A stretch of 64,000 nucleotides of DNA from Rhodococcus sp. Leaf247 (GTDB taxonomy: Bacteria > Actinomycetota > Actinomycetes > Mycobacteriales > Mycobacteriaceae): NCBI RefSeq assembly GCF_001426185.1, contig NZ_LMRP01000001.1, forward strand, positions 1,590,765 to 1,654,764. The letters are read 5' to 3'. Both the position numbers and the translations under genes were made by a program. The notes beneath the pieces were generated by a model that did no database searches, was not told where the DNA came from, and saw only the letters and a program-made list of their open reading frames with translations. Positions 39,384-51,460 of this stretch are shown piece by piece (within the stretch, counting starts at the first letter, position 1; every line of letters starts with the position of its first letter).

Positions 39384-40988
39384 ATGGCACGTCATCACGC
39401 ATCACTCGAACCCGTACGACTGGGACTGTCGGGACGAGGTCGCGCCGTGGCACTCCTCGTCATCTGCGCGGCAGAACTGCTCGTCGTGCTCGACAACACC
39501 ATCGTCAACGTCGCGCTGCCGTCGATCGGCGTGCAACTGCAGACATCGATGAGCGGACTGCAGTGGGTGGTCGACGCGTACACGCTGACCTTCGCCGGCT
39601 TCCTCCTCGCACTCGGTCACCTCGGGGACCGCTACGGCCGTCGCCGCGTCATGATCACCGGCCTGCTGGGTGTCGCCGCACTCTCCATCGTCGGCGCGCT
39701 CTCGTCCGACCTCGGACAGGTCGTCGCGGCACGGGCCGTCATGGGCGTGTTCGCAGCTGCCGTTTTCCCTGCGACGTTGGCCATGATCATCACGATCTTC
39801 ACCGATCCCCGTGAGAAAGCCCTTGCCATCGCCGCCTGGACCGCGATGGCCGGCTTCGCCATCGCCATCGGCCCGACAGCGGGAGGCTATCTGCTGGAGC
39901 ACTTCTCGTGGCACTCGGTGTTCTGGATCAACGTCCCCGTCGCGCTTCTGGTGGCCGCCGCCGCACGTGCGTTCATCCCGGAATCACGCGCCGAACATGT
40001 CGGACGATTCGACACCATCGGGCTTATCTCGTCTCTCGTCGCCATCACCGCCCTGGTGTGGACCATCATCGAAGCTCCGCACCGCGGGTGGCTCTCGGCC
40101 TACTCCCTCGCGGGATACCTGCTGTCGGCCGTCGCGATCGCCGGATTCATCCTCTGGGAGAAGCGAACCGACGCTCCCGTTCTCGATCTGTCGCTGTTCT
40201 CGAACAGACGCTTCTCGCTCCCGGCCTTGTCCATCGCCGTCGGATACTTCTCGATGTTCGGGTTCCTGTTCATGATCACGCAGTACTTCCAGGGCGTCCG
40301 CGAATACTCGCCGCTCGAATTCGGTCTGCACTCGCTCCCGTTCGCCGTGGCCGTCGCCGTCGGTGCCCCCGTGGCGACTCTCATCGCCCAGCGCATCGGA
40401 ACGACCGCCGTCATCGTCGTCGGCCTGATGATCGTCAGCGCCGGAATGTTCATCGCCGGACAGACCACGGTGGACACCCCGTACTTCGGTCCCGTGCTGC
40501 TCTCGATGGTGCTGATGGGCCTCGGACTCGCGATAGTCCAAGGACCGGCGACGGATTCGATCATGTCGGCCGTCGACCTCGACGGTGCGGGAGCGGGATC
40601 GGCCGTCAACGACACGACGCGCGAGATCGGCGGCACCCTCGGCGTGGCGGTTCTCGGTTCGATCGTGGCGTCGATCTACACCTCCCGTGTCTCCCCCTTG
40701 GTCGACGCGGTGCCGTCGACGCTGATGACGGACGGCGAGAAGGGTTTTGCCCGGGAAACCGTCATCGCCGTGATCGAGATGGCGAAACGGCCCACACCGT
40801 CGCTGTTCGAGCAGCAGAAGGCCGACCTGATACTTGCGATGAAGTCCGCGAGCCTCGAAGGATTCCAGTTCGCGTCGTACGTCACGGTGTCCGCGTGCCT
40901 GGCGTGCGCTGTGGCAGTGGCGATCTTCATGCCGTGGAAGCCTGCCGCCGACTCGGTTCTGGCCGCAGCGCGGGTTCCCCGGCGGTAA
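39384..40988 (+). CDS. MFS drug exporter, DHA2 (EmrB/QacA) family
   Basis: 534 residues, 14 predicted spans. The DHA2 features are clear: LLVVLDNTIVNVALPSIG (motif D1, VLDxTIVNVALP), ALGHLGDRYGRRRVMITG (motif A), and GFAIAIGPTAGGYLLEHFSWHSVFWINVPVAL (motif C with WRWxFxINxP-like segment). A central extra helix pair and the long loop near TPSLFEQQKADLI are typical of QacA-type transporters. A GGAGCGAGGG site precedes the ATG. It is divergent from the TetR gene. Confidence 0.94.
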   Translation: MARHHASLEPVRLGLSGRGRAVALLVICAAELLVVLDNTIVNVALPSIGVQLQTSMSGLQWVVDAYTLTFAGFLLALGHLGDRYGRRRVMITGLLGVAALSIVGALSSDLGQVVAARAVMGVFAAAVFPATLAMIITIFTDPREKALAIAAWTAMAGFAIAIGPTAGGYLLEHFSWHSVFWINVPVALLVAAAARAFIPESRAEHVGRFDTIGLISSLVAITALVWTIIEAPHRGWLSAYSLAGYLLSAVAIAGFILWEKRTDAPVLDLSLFSNRRFSLPALSIAVGYFSMFGFLFMITQYFQGVREYSPLEFGLHSLPFAVAVAVGAPVATLIAQRIGTTAVIVVGLMIVSAGMFIAGQTTVDTPYFGPVLLSMVLMGLGLAIVQGPATDSIMSAVDLDGAGAGSAVNDTTREIGGTLGVAVLGSIVASIYTSRVSPLVDAVPSTLMTDGEKGFARETVIAVIEMAKRPTPSLFEQQKADLILAMKSASLEGFQFASYVTVSACLACAVAVAIFMPWKPAADSVLAAARVPRR

Positions 40989-41010
40989 AGTCTGGCTCGA
41001 CCCGTCGACA

Positions 41011-42822
41011 GTGCCGACCGCGGAAACGAGCCTCGTGAGATCACAGCGGATCAGCCCCGATCCCGCGCTGTCCTTCCTCGCGCTGACACCCAGGCCGGCG
41101 GAGCGCTCACGAGCGGTCATCGCCGTCAGCACGTTGATCGTCGGGGTGTGCGGATTGGTTCTCATGCCGTCGCAGTTCTTACGCCCCGGCGGCGCGATAC
41201 TCATCCTGATCTTCTCGCTCACCACCATCCCGGTGGCGCTGGGTTGGCTCACCGAGAAACGTCTGCCGCACTTCGAGACGGCGTACGTGATCTACGCGGA
41301 CATCGGAGTCGTCGCCGTCATGGCGATGTTCCAGTCGGCCTTCCTGTCGATGCCGTCCATCGCCGTCCTGGTCCTGGTGTCCTTGTTCGCGGCGGCGTTC
41401 ACCGGCACCAGGACCTTGGTCCTGCACGTGGCGTACTCCTTGTGCGTCCTGGGAGTGTTGACGGTTCTGTCCCTGCGGGACGGCACGGAGGTGTGGGTGA
41501 CGCTCTCGCGCACCCTGGCCCTGGGCAGCATGTTCGCGACGCCGTTCGCCATCCGCATGTATGTCGCCTTCCTCCGGCGACAGGTCGATGCGGCGCAACG
41601 CGATCCGCTGACGGGCCTGCTGACCCGACGCGGCCTCTACAACCGGATGTCGTCGATGTCGCAGAACGCCCAGGGCTCGCACGGACCGTGGACGATGGCC
41701 GCCACCGTCGTGGATGTCGCGGATTTCGCCGACGTCGATCAGCGTTTCGGCCGCGACAGTTCCATCGAGGTGCTCGTGGAGATCGCCGAACGACTCGTCG
41801 ATGCGTCGCCGACCGAGGCACTTCTGGCCCGGCTGTCCACGTCCGAGTTCCTGTGCGTACATCGCGCACGAAACGAGGAGTCGGGCCGCGAGGAGAGCAG
41901 AGCACTCGGCGCCGCGCTCGAGTCGACGACGTTGCGCAGCGCACCGGTCACCCTGACGACGGGATCGATCACCGAAGCCGTGGATCCACATGCGGACGCC
42001 GGGTCGACCTTGCACCGTCTGATGACACGGGCGGAAGCCACGATGCATCGGCGTCATGCGGCGCGGCTGCAGGGTTCGACCGCCGTTCAGGCCATCCACG
42101 ACCGCATCTCGGCGCTGATCGCCGACGGCGGGCCGGACATCGTGTTCCAGCCGGTCTGTACGGCCGGCACGGGCGACGTCGTCGGATACGAGGCGTTGTC
42201 TCGCTTCCCCGACGGGCACGGATCTCCGCAGACGTGGTTCGTCGACGCGAACACCGTCGGACTGCGGGTCGAGCTCGAGGTCTGCGCCATCGACGCCGCC
42301 ATCACGGCGTCGGCACCCTTGCCCGCCGGGGCGTTCGTCGCGGTCAATGCGTCCGCCGACACGATTCTGTCCACCGACCTCGCCGGCAGTCTCGTCGACC
42401 ACATGGTCCGCCGACAGTGGGTCGTCGAGGTCACCGAGCGTGACCGCATCGAGGACTACGACGGCATGGGCGTCGCGGTCGACATGCTCAGACGCGCAGG
42501 GGTTCTCATCTCCGTCGACGACGTCGGATCGGGATATTCGGGGCTCCGGCAGCTGGTCGAGCTGCGTCCGGACGTGGTCAAGCTCGACGCCTCGATCGTG
42601 CGCGGGATCGATTCCGACCCGATGCGCCGGGCGGCGGCGATCTCCGTCTCGACCTTCAGCCGTGAGATCGGCGCGATCTGCATCTTCGAGGGCGTGGAGA
42701 CTCCCGAGGAACTGGCGACGGCCCGTGAGGTGGGCGCGGACATGGTGCAGGGATATCTGCTGGGCAAGCCGCTGCCCGCGGCATCGGCGCTGATGACGAC
42801 CACCCCGCCCATCCTTAGCTAA
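41011..42822 (+). CDS. Membrane c-di-GMP phosphodiesterase (degenerate GGDEF + EAL)
   Basis: 603 residues. An N-terminal membrane sensor region of about six helices (35-185) leads to a GGDEF-like domain (about 195-345) whose active loop reads STSEF instead of GGDEF, so it is unlikely to make c-di-GMP. The C-terminal EAL domain (about 355-595) keeps the catalytic set: YEALSRF, VNASADTI, EVTERD, SVDDVGSGYSGLRQL, VKLDASIV, FEGVETPEEL and QGYLLGKPLP. It should therefore hydrolyse c-di-GMP, perhaps with GTP sensing by the dead GGDEF. The start is GTG 41011; GTG 41035 is an alternative. Its stop codon is inside the next gene's Zur box region. Confidence 0.9.
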   Translation: MPTAETSLVRSQRISPDPALSFLALTPRPAERSRAVIAVSTLIVGVCGLVLMPSQFLRPGGAILILIFSLTTIPVALGWLTEKRLPHFETAYVIYADIGVVAVMAMFQSAFLSMPSIAVLVLVSLFAAAFTGTRTLVLHVAYSLCVLGVLTVLSLRDGTEVWVTLSRTLALGSMFATPFAIRMYVAFLRRQVDAAQRDPLTGLLTRRGLYNRMSSMSQNAQGSHGPWTMAATVVDVADFADVDQRFGRDSSIEVLVEIAERLVDASPTEALLARLSTSEFLCVHRARNEESGREESRALGAALESTTLRSAPVTLTTGSITEAVDPHADAGSTLHRLMTRAEATMHRRHAARLQGSTAVQAIHDRISALIADGGPDIVFQPVCTAGTGDVVGYEALSRFPDGHGSPQTWFVDANTVGLRVELEVCAIDAAITASAPLPAGAFVAVNASADTILSTDLAGSLVDHMVRRQWVVEVTERDRIEDYDGMGVAVDMLRRAGVLISVDDVGSGYSGLRQLVELRPDVVKLDASIVRGIDSDPMRRAAAISVSTFSREIGAICIFEGVETPEELATAREVGADMVQGYLLGKPLPAASALMTTTPPILS

Positions 42823-42840
42823 TGACAATGATTATCATTA
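42823..42840. promoter_or_regulatory. Zur box upstream of the CobW-family GTPase
   Basis: TGACAATGATTATCATTA matches the actinobacterial Zur consensus (TGAnAATnATTnTCAtTA-like dyad with outer TGA/TCA). It ends four bases before the ATG at 42845 and starts one base past the preceding stop. The same element (14 of 18 identical) stands before znuA at 52627-52644. Confidence 0.88.
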
Positions 42841-42844
42841 ATGC

Positions 42845-44017
42845 ATGACCTCACGATCCCTGCTGCCCGTCACCGTCCTGTCCGGATTCCTCGGTGCGGG
42901 GAAGACGACCGTGATGGAGCACATCCTGGCGAACCGCGACGGTCTACGAGTCGCGGTGATCGTCAACGACATGAGTGAGATCAACATCGACGCGCGACTT
43001 CTCGACGGTTCCGTCACCGGTACGACCAGCGTTCACCGCACGGAGGAACGTCTCGTCGAGCTCACCAACGGCTGCATCTGCTGCACGCTCCGAGAGGACC
43101 TGATCGAGGCAGTCGGCGAGTTGGCATCGGCGGGTGACATCGACTACCTGCTGATCGAATCGACGGGAGTGTCCGAACCCATGCCCGTTGCGGCGTCGTT
43201 CGACTGGGACTTCGGCGATGCCGACGGCGACTCCCCCGTCAGCCTGGGCACACTGGCCCGGTTGGACACCATGGTGACCGTCGTCGACGCGTCGACCTTC
43301 CTGGGCGAGATCTCACGAGGCGACACCCTCGACACTCGGAACCTCGACGTGGCCGACGGCGACGAGCGATCCATCTCGGATCTGCTGGTCGACCAGGTCG
43401 AGTTCGCGGACATCGTTCTGTTGACGAAGACAGACCTGGTCTCCGAGGCGTTGGCCGGTGCCACCGAAGCTGCTGTGCGACGGCTGAATCCGCGTGCCGA
43501 CGTGGTCGTGACGACGCGTGGAGCGGTGGACCCGGCACGCGTGTTGAACACCGGCCTCTACGACCCGGAGGCAGCCCTGCATGCACCGGGCTGGGACGAC
43601 GAACTCGCCGGCACACACCTTCCGGAGACGCAGGAGTTCGGGATCTCGAGCACCGTCTTCGTCTCCGATCGTCCCTTCCATCCGACCCGGCTCGCTACCG
43701 CACTCGACGGCCTGCAGGGTGTGTTGCGCAGCAAGGGTTTCTGCTGGATCGCGAGCAGGCCGGAGCGAGCTGCGGTGTGGTCACAGGCGGGGCCGGCTCT
43801 GACGATCGACGGTGCACAACCGTGGAGCGAGATCGACGTGCCGGCGGGCCAGGAGATTGTCGTCATCGGTATCCGGTTGCAGGACAGGGACGTCGAGTCG
43901 ATCCTCCGCGCGGCGGTTCTGACGGACGACGAAATGGCAGCGGGCCCGGACGCCTGGAAAGGCTATCCGGACCCGCTGCCCACGTGGACTGTCGACATGC
44001 ACGCTCACGCGCTGTAG
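42845..44017 (+). CDS. CobW/ZNG1-family zinc metallochaperone GTPase
   Basis: This 390-residue GTPase has a P-loop GFLGAGKTT (about 14-22), metal site CICC (Cys77-Cys80; motif CxCC in [11 protein letters not shown]), Walker [12 protein letters not shown], and a NKxD-like TKTDLV. A C-terminal CobW_C domain follows ([36 protein letters not shown]). Under zinc starvation such proteins (YciC/ZigA) deliver zinc to client enzymes. The Zur box immediately upstream supports that role over a cobalamin role, and leaves almost no untranslated leader. It is convergent with clpB, two bases apart. Confidence 0.93.
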   Translation: MTSRSLLPVTVLSGFLGAGKTTVMEHILANRDGLRVAVIVNDMSEINIDARLLDGSVTGTTSVHRTEERLVELTNGCICCTLREDLIEAVGELASAGDIDYLLIESTGVSEPMPVAASFDWDFGDADGDSPVSLGTLARLDTMVTVVDASTFLGEISRGDTLDTRNLDVADGDERSISDLLVDQVEFADIVLLTKTDLVSEALAGATEAAVRRLNPRADVVVTTRGAVDPARVLNTGLYDPEAALHAPGWDDELAGTHLPETQEFGISSTVFVSDRPFHPTRLATALDGLQGVLRSKGFCWIASRPERAAVWSQAGPALTIDGAQPWSEIDVPAGQEIVVIGIRLQDRDVESILRAAVLTDDEMAAGPDAWKGYPDPLPTWTVDMHAHAL

Positions 44018-44018
44018 A

Positions 44019-46565
<2,547 letters not shown>

Positions 46566-46626
46566 CGGTCACCTTCCTTCTGTCGTGCATGTCGAACCTG
46601 GTGTCGCCGGGATCAACCATACCGGA

Positions 46627-46647
46627 CTTGAGTCTATTCCGCTCAAG
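46627..46647. promoter_or_regulatory. HAIR element (HspR operator)
   Basis: CTTGAGT-N7-GCTCAAG matches the HAIR consensus CTTGAGT-N7-ACTCAAG at all but one position. It lies between clpB and the divergent flavohemoglobin gene, 62-82 bases from the clpB start. HspR, not encoded here, would repress clpB until heat shock. Confidence 0.92.
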
Positions 46648-46758
46648 TTAGTTGACGGTCCAACACGCAGGACAGCGGGAGGCTCGCCGCACGTCGGTGA
46701 GGACCAGTAGTCTCGAGGGCGAACCCCACCCGTCACTCGAACACGATGAAGGTGCCCA

Positions 46759-47925
46759 TTGCTCGACGCACAGGCCCTCGCGCACGTGCGTGCCGGAGTA
46801 GCTGCCGTGCTGTCGGCGGACGACGGCGCCGAGTCCGTCGCCAAGGCCTTCTACGCGCGCCTCTTCGCCGAACATCCCGACTTCCGCGGCTACTTCCCGG
46901 CGGCGATGGACCAGCAGAGGCACCGCCTCGTCCGTGCCGTCGACTACGTGGTCACACACCTCGACGACAGCGAGTTCCTGCCGTTCCTACACCAGCTGGG
47001 TCGCGATCACCGCAAGCACGGACTCACCGGAGCGCACTTCCTCGCCGCCCGGAACGCGCTGGTGGAGGCGTTCCGCATCTCGGGTGACGAGTCGACGTGG
47101 ACGTCGGACACGGACGATGCGTGGGCTCGCGTCGTGTCGATCATCTGCAATTCGATGGCCGTGGGCGCGGACACCGAGGACCTGCCGCCCTACTGGGGTG
47201 CCACCGTCGTCGAACATCATCGGCTTCTCGAGGATCTCGCCGTCGTCCGGTTGCAGACCGACGACGACATCCCGTTCGAGGCCGGCCAGTACCTCAGCGT
47301 CCAGATCCCGCAGCGGCCGCGCATGTGGCGATACCTGTCCCCCGCGATTGCGCCGAACGACTACCGCGGCATCGAGTTCCACGTCCGCCGGGTCTCCGCC
47401 GGGTGGGTCAGTCCCGCCATCGTGTCCGAGACGGTGGTCGGCGACCGATGGTTGCTCGGCCCACCCCTGGGCGGTCTCAGTCTCGACACCGCGCCCGGCA
47501 GCCCGGACGTCCTGATGGTTGCCGGGGGAACCGGGATCGCGCCGCTGCGTGCCCAGCTCATGGCGATGGCGATGCGCAGTCGCACTCCGCGGGTCCACCT
47601 GTTCGTCGGCGGCGAGTATCCGAGCGACCTCTACGACCTGGACACCCTGTGGGATCTGGCGCGGACCAACCCGTGGCTCACCGTCGTCCCCGTCGTCGAG
47701 CACCCGGAAGAGCCGTGGTGGCGCCCCGGCCCGGCGCGGGAGTTCCCGCCCGGCCTCAACCACACGATGGTGGGCAAGCTCGGTCAGGTGGTCACGCGGT
47801 TCGGATCGTGGGCGGACCGGCAGATCCAGGTGTGCGGGTCACCCTCGATGGTGCGCACGACGCTGTACGCGCTGCGTCGGGTGGGAACCCCGATGCAGAA
47901 CGTCCAGCACGATCCCCTGGGCTGA
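46759..47925 (+). CDS. Flavohemoglobin-like oxidoreductase (Rv0385-like)
   Basis: This 388-residue protein has a globin domain (about 1-135: FYARLFAEHPDFRGYF, heme-pocket LHQLGRDHRKHGLTGAHF with the likely proximal His). A ferredoxin-reductase-like FAD domain follows (AGQYLSVQIP, MWRYLSPAIA for flavin binding), then an NAD domain (LMVAGGTGIAPLRAQL, VHLFVGGEYPSDLYDL, VCGSPSMV). It corresponds to the mycobacterial type II flavohemoglobins, which differ from NO-detoxifying Hmp in the heme pocket and reductase, so NO dioxygenase activity is not assured. The start appears to be TTG 46759. It is divergent from clpB. Confidence 0.85.
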   Translation: MLDAQALAHVRAGVAAVLSADDGAESVAKAFYARLFAEHPDFRGYFPAAMDQQRHRLVRAVDYVVTHLDDSEFLPFLHQLGRDHRKHGLTGAHFLAARNALVEAFRISGDESTWTSDTDDAWARVVSIICNSMAVGADTEDLPPYWGATVVEHHRLLEDLAVVRLQTDDDIPFEAGQYLSVQIPQRPRMWRYLSPAIAPNDYRGIEFHVRRVSAGWVSPAIVSETVVGDRWLLGPPLGGLSLDTAPGSPDVLMVAGGTGIAPLRAQLMAMAMRSRTPRVHLFVGGEYPSDLYDLDTLWDLARTNPWLTVVPVVEHPEEPWWRPGPAREFPPGLNHTMVGKLGQVVTRFGSWADRQIQVCGSPSMVRTTLYALRRVGTPMQNVQHDPLG

Positions 47926-47932
47926 ATCCGGG

Positions 47933-48190
47933 TCAGTGCGGATGCGCGTGCGCCAGTCGCCGTAGCGGCGGCACTGTCTGTGGCGGCTGCTTCCGGGGCG
48001 GCAGGACACCCAACAGTCGGGTCGTCGTCTCCGTCACCTCGGCGACCGCCGACTCGAAGGCGGCACGGTTGGCATCCGAGACGGTCCGCAGCCCGCTGAC
48101 CTTGCGCACGAACTGCCGGGCAGCCGCTTCGATCTCCTCGTCCGTCGCCGCGGGCTCGAGGCCGCGTAGCTCGGTGATGTTTCTGCACAT
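47933..48190 (-). CDS. DUF2277 small protein
   Basis: This 85-residue protein opens with MCRNITELRGLEPAATDEEIEAAARQFVRKVSG, the unmistakable DUF2277 signature (MCRNI...L). The C-terminal half is basic and Pro/His-rich. DUF2277 proteins are widespread and uncharacterised; the early Cys is invariant. It is convergent with the flavohemoglobin gene, seven bases apart. Confidence 0.88.
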   Translation of the reverse strand: MCRNITELRGLEPAATDEEIEAAARQFVRKVSGLRTVSDANRAAFESAVAEVTETTTRLLGVLPPRKQPPQTVPPLRRLAHAHPH

Positions 48191-48319
48191 GCCAGGCGAG
48201 CGTAGACCTGCAGCCCGACCCGGACAACGATCATCGGGTTTACGACGTACAGGTGTTTAGCTCGAATATTCTGACATTCCAAGCTTTACGCCGTTTTCGA
48301 TCACCGTGAATTCATTCGT

Positions 48320-48613
48320 TCAACCGATTGCGCGGACATCCTGGAGTCCTTCGATCAGCGAACGCTCGGGAGCCGACAATCCGCCCCAGACGCCGTACGG
48401 TTCCCCCGCGGCCACCGCGTACTCGCGGCACCGCTGCATCACCGGGCATTGTTGGCAGACGCGCTTCGCCTGCTCCTCACGGGCCGTTCTCTTATGTCCC
48501 CGTTCACCTTCCGGATGGAAGAACACTGCGGAATCCATCCCGCGGCACAGTCCGTGCAGTTGCCACTCCCAGGTCGTGGCTATAGGTTCGGGTAACTCGA
48601 CAGGCTTGGACAT
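48320..48613 (-). CDS. WhiB-family iron-sulfur regulator (WhiB3-like)
   Basis: This 97-residue protein binds a 4Fe-4S cluster through Cys23, Cys53, Cys56 and Cys62 (CRGMDS, VCQQCPVMQRC), followed by the GVWGG turn (74-78) and an acidic/basic tail. WQLHGLCRGMDSAVFFHPEGERG and AGEPYGVWGGLS closely resemble mycobacterial WhiB3, a redox- and NO-responsive partner of the primary sigma factor that controls lipid synthesis. The tail is shorter and less basic than in WhiB3. The 129-bp gap after it (48191-48319) and the 294-bp gap before it (48614-48907) are AT-richer and hold promoters only. Confidence 0.9.
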   Translation of the reverse strand: MSKPVELPEPIATTWEWQLHGLCRGMDSAVFFHPEGERGHKRTAREEQAKRVCQQCPVMQRCREYAVAAGEPYGVWGGLSAPERSLIEGLQDVRAIG

Positions 48614-48907
48614 GACGCTCCTCGTTAGTTCGCCTCGTATGCGACGTCACGCTGTCAGTATTACATTACGAACAATCGTCCAAAAAGTTAATGCCGCATA
48701 TTCGGGAAGCACCTCCAGGACGTATCGACGAGTTACAGATAATCGCCGAACCCGCCGACATCGCCGAACCCCCGAGTGCACAACCGCCGAGCCTCGATCC
48801 CCGATGCGGCGCGACGGCCCGCTCTCCCTTAAGTTTGACCTCGTGAGAAGCCCTGGTTGTCGTCCCGCTCGTTGCCGTACAGGCCGCCGCCGTCACGGGT
48901 GTGCGCT

Positions 48908-51460
48908 GTGAGTGCAGTGGACCTCCCCCTCGATCTCCGCCGCGCACTCGTCGGTGTCGCGCGGGTCCCGAGACTGCTGGTCGCGTCGGACTACGACGGC
49001 ACCATGGCACCGTTCGTGTCGGACCCGCAGAAGGCGTTCCCGCTCCCCGAGTCGGTTCGAGCGCTGCGTGCACTCGCCGGTCTGGACGGCACACAGGCAG
49101 CGGTCATCTCCGGGCGCGCACTGCGGGATCTGGCGATCCTCTCCCGCCTGCCCGTCGAGGTGCAGCTCGTCGGAAGCCACGGCTCCGAGTTCGACGCCGG
49201 CTTCGTCACCGAACTCGGCAGCGAGGCCACGGCCCTTCTCGAGCGAGTGGTCTCCGAACTGAGGTCGATCGCCTCCCGCGCCGAACACATCTCTGTCGAG
49301 ACCAAGCCGGCCAGCGCGGCCCTGCATGTGCGCAACGCCGATCCCGAGGCGGGCGCGCGCGCGCTCGACGAGGTCCGCGCGGGGGCCGCCACCTGGGACG
49401 GCGTGCAGGTCACCGAGGGCAAGTCCGTCATCGAGCTCGCCGTGATCGTCACCGACAAGGGCCAGGCACTGGACATCCTGCGCCACCAGGACGGTGCGTC
49501 CGCCGCGGTCTTCTTCGGCGACGACGTCACCGACGAGAAGGCTTTCCGACGCCTCCACGGTCCCGACGTCGGTGTCAAGGTCGGTGACGGCGAATCGCTG
49601 GCCAAGTACCGCGTCGAGAGCACCGAGGAGGTCGCCGCCGCACTCGCATTCCTCTACGAGGAGCGTCGCCGATGGCTGTCGGGTGCGGACGCTCCCCGCA
49701 TCGAGCGGCTCACGATGCTCGCCAGCCCTCGATCGGTCGCGCTGTTGACTCCCGAGGCCGGACTGACCTGGCTGTGTCACCCGGAGCCCGATTCCGCAGC
49801 CGCGTTCGCGCACCTTCTCGGAGGCGACGAGGCCGGCCACTTCACCGTCGGACCGGCGCGTGCGTCGCTGCCGCTCAGTCAGCAGTACCTCGACAGCACC
49901 ATGACGGTGCAGACACGGTGGGCGAGCCTGCAGGTCGACGACTACCTCGCGCACGACGTCCCGCGGGACCGCACCGACTTCACGCGCGTGATCACGGGCA
50001 AGGCGAAGGCAGTGGTCACGTTCGCTCCCCGCCCCGAGTTCGGCCAGGCACGCGTGCGGCTCCAGGCCGAGGACGACGGCCTCCGAGTGTTCGGCACCAA
50101 CGATCCGATGGTGCTGCGCGCACCCGGTATCTCCTGGACCGTGACCACCGAGCACGGGCAGGAAACCGCCCGCGCCGAGATCGATCCGTCGGGCGGACCG
50201 GTCGTACTCGAACTGCGTTGCGGTACATCGGATCTGGGACCGTCGGAAGTTCCGGAGCCCGAGCGCCGCGCGCAGGCCGAGTCGTACTGGCACGACTGGG
50301 CGGCCGGACTCACCCTGCCGCAGCTCAAGCCCGACCTGATGAAGCGGTCCGCATTGACGCTGCGCGGTCTGGTGCACGCCGACTCGGGCGCCATCATGGC
50401 CGCCGCCACCACGTCGCTTCCCGAGGAGATCGGTGGCGTCCGCAACTGGGACTACCGCTACTGCTGGCTGCGCGACGCCGCCCTGACCGCATCGGCACTG
50501 GTGTCGCTCGGCTCGCGATCCGAAGCCGAGAACTACCTGCTGTGGGTGCACGACGTCCTGCAGACGGTCACCGGACCCGAGCGGTTGCATCCGCTCTACA
50601 CGCTGTGGGGCCAGTCGCTGCCGCCCGAGGCCGTTATCGACGCGCTCCCCGGCTACGCGGGGTCGCGTCCGGTGCGCGTCGGCAACGCGGCGAATCAGCA
50701 GGTGCAGCTCGATGTGTTCGGTCCGATCGTGGACCTGATCACGACGCTGGCCGACTCGCGCACCGCGAGCGGCATCACCGAACACACCGAGATCCTGACC
50801 GATCAGGACTGGGACCTCGTGTGCGCCATGGTCGACGCCGTCGAACGGAGATGGTCCGAACCCGACAACGGCATCTGGGAGATCCGCGGCAATCCGCGCC
50901 ACCACGTCTACTCCAAGGTGATGTGCTGGTTGACGGTCGATCGCGCCATCAGGCTCGCCGACACCTACAGCCGCGACGCCCAACTCGGGTGGAGCACGCT
51001 GCGCGACGTCATCCGTCGTCAGGTGCTGGACAAGGGATGGAGCGAGGAGGCGCAGTCCTTCACCTCTGCGTACGGGGGCACCGATCTCGACGCCGCAACC
51101 CTGCACATCGGCCTGTCCGGTCTCATCGATCCCAGTGATCCGCGATTCGCCGCCACGGTGGTCGCCACAGAGGCGGAACTCCGCAGCGGCGCCACGGTGT
51201 ACCGGTACCACCACGACGACGGCCTTCCCGGCGGCGAGGGCGGTTTCCACCTGTGCGCGGCATGGTTGGTGGAGGCGTATCTGCTGATCGGGCAACGACT
51301 TCCGGCCGAAGCTCTGTTCACCCAGCTCGTCGCCGCAGCAGGTCCGACGGGATTGTTGAGCGAGGAATACGACCCTGTCGCCGAACGCTCGCTCGGCAAC
51401 CACCCGCAGGCCTACAGCCACCTCGGGCTGCTGCGGTGCGCCCAGCTGCTGGCCCGCTAG
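48908..51460 (+). CDS. Trehalose-6-phosphate phosphatase / GH15 trehalase-like fusion
   Basis: 850 residues, two enzymes on one chain. Residues about 15-255 form a HAD phosphatase of the OtsB type: SDYDGTMAP (nucleophile Asp), AVISGRALRDL, VGSHGSEF, and FGDDVTDEKAF. Residues about 265-850 are a GH15 glucoamylase/trehalase-type barrel: GVRNWDYRYCWLRDAALTASAL, PDNGIWEIRG (general acid Glu in WEIRG), HHVYSKVMCWLTVDRAI, and GGFHLCAAWLVEAY. It could turn trehalose 6-phosphate into trehalose and then glucose. The GTG at 48908 begins the conserved region. The stop overlaps the convergent LacI gene by three bases. Confidence 0.88.
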   Translation: MSAVDLPLDLRRALVGVARVPRLLVASDYDGTMAPFVSDPQKAFPLPESVRALRALAGLDGTQAAVISGRALRDLAILSRLPVEVQLVGSHGSEFDAGFVTELGSEATALLERVVSELRSIASRAEHISVETKPASAALHVRNADPEAGARALDEVRAGAATWDGVQVTEGKSVIELAVIVTDKGQALDILRHQDGASAAVFFGDDVTDEKAFRRLHGPDVGVKVGDGESLAKYRVESTEEVAAALAFLYEERRRWLSGADAPRIERLTMLASPRSVALLTPEAGLTWLCHPEPDSAAAFAHLLGGDEAGHFTVGPARASLPLSQQYLDSTMTVQTRWASLQVDDYLAHDVPRDRTDFTRVITGKAKAVVTFAPRPEFGQARVRLQAEDDGLRVFGTNDPMVLRAPGISWTVTTEHGQETARAEIDPSGGPVVLELRCGTSDLGPSEVPEPERRAQAESYWHDWAAGLTLPQLKPDLMKRSALTLRGLVHADSGAIMAAATTSLPEEIGGVRNWDYRYCWLRDAALTASALVSLGSRSEAENYLLWVHDVLQTVTGPERLHPLYTLWGQSLPPEAVIDALPGYAGSRPVRVGNAANQQVQLDVFGPIVDLITTLADSRTASGITEHTEILTDQDWDLVCAMVDAVERRWSEPDNGIWEIRGNPRHHVYSKVMCWLTVDRAIRLADTYSRDAQLGWSTLRDVIRRQVLDKGWSEEAQSFTSAYGGTDLDAATLHIGLSGLIDPSDPRFAATVVATEAELRSGATVYRYHHDDGLPGGEGGFHLCAAWLVEAYLLIGQRLPAEALFTQLVAAAGPTGLLSEEYDPVAERSLGNHPQAYSHLGLLRCAQLLAR

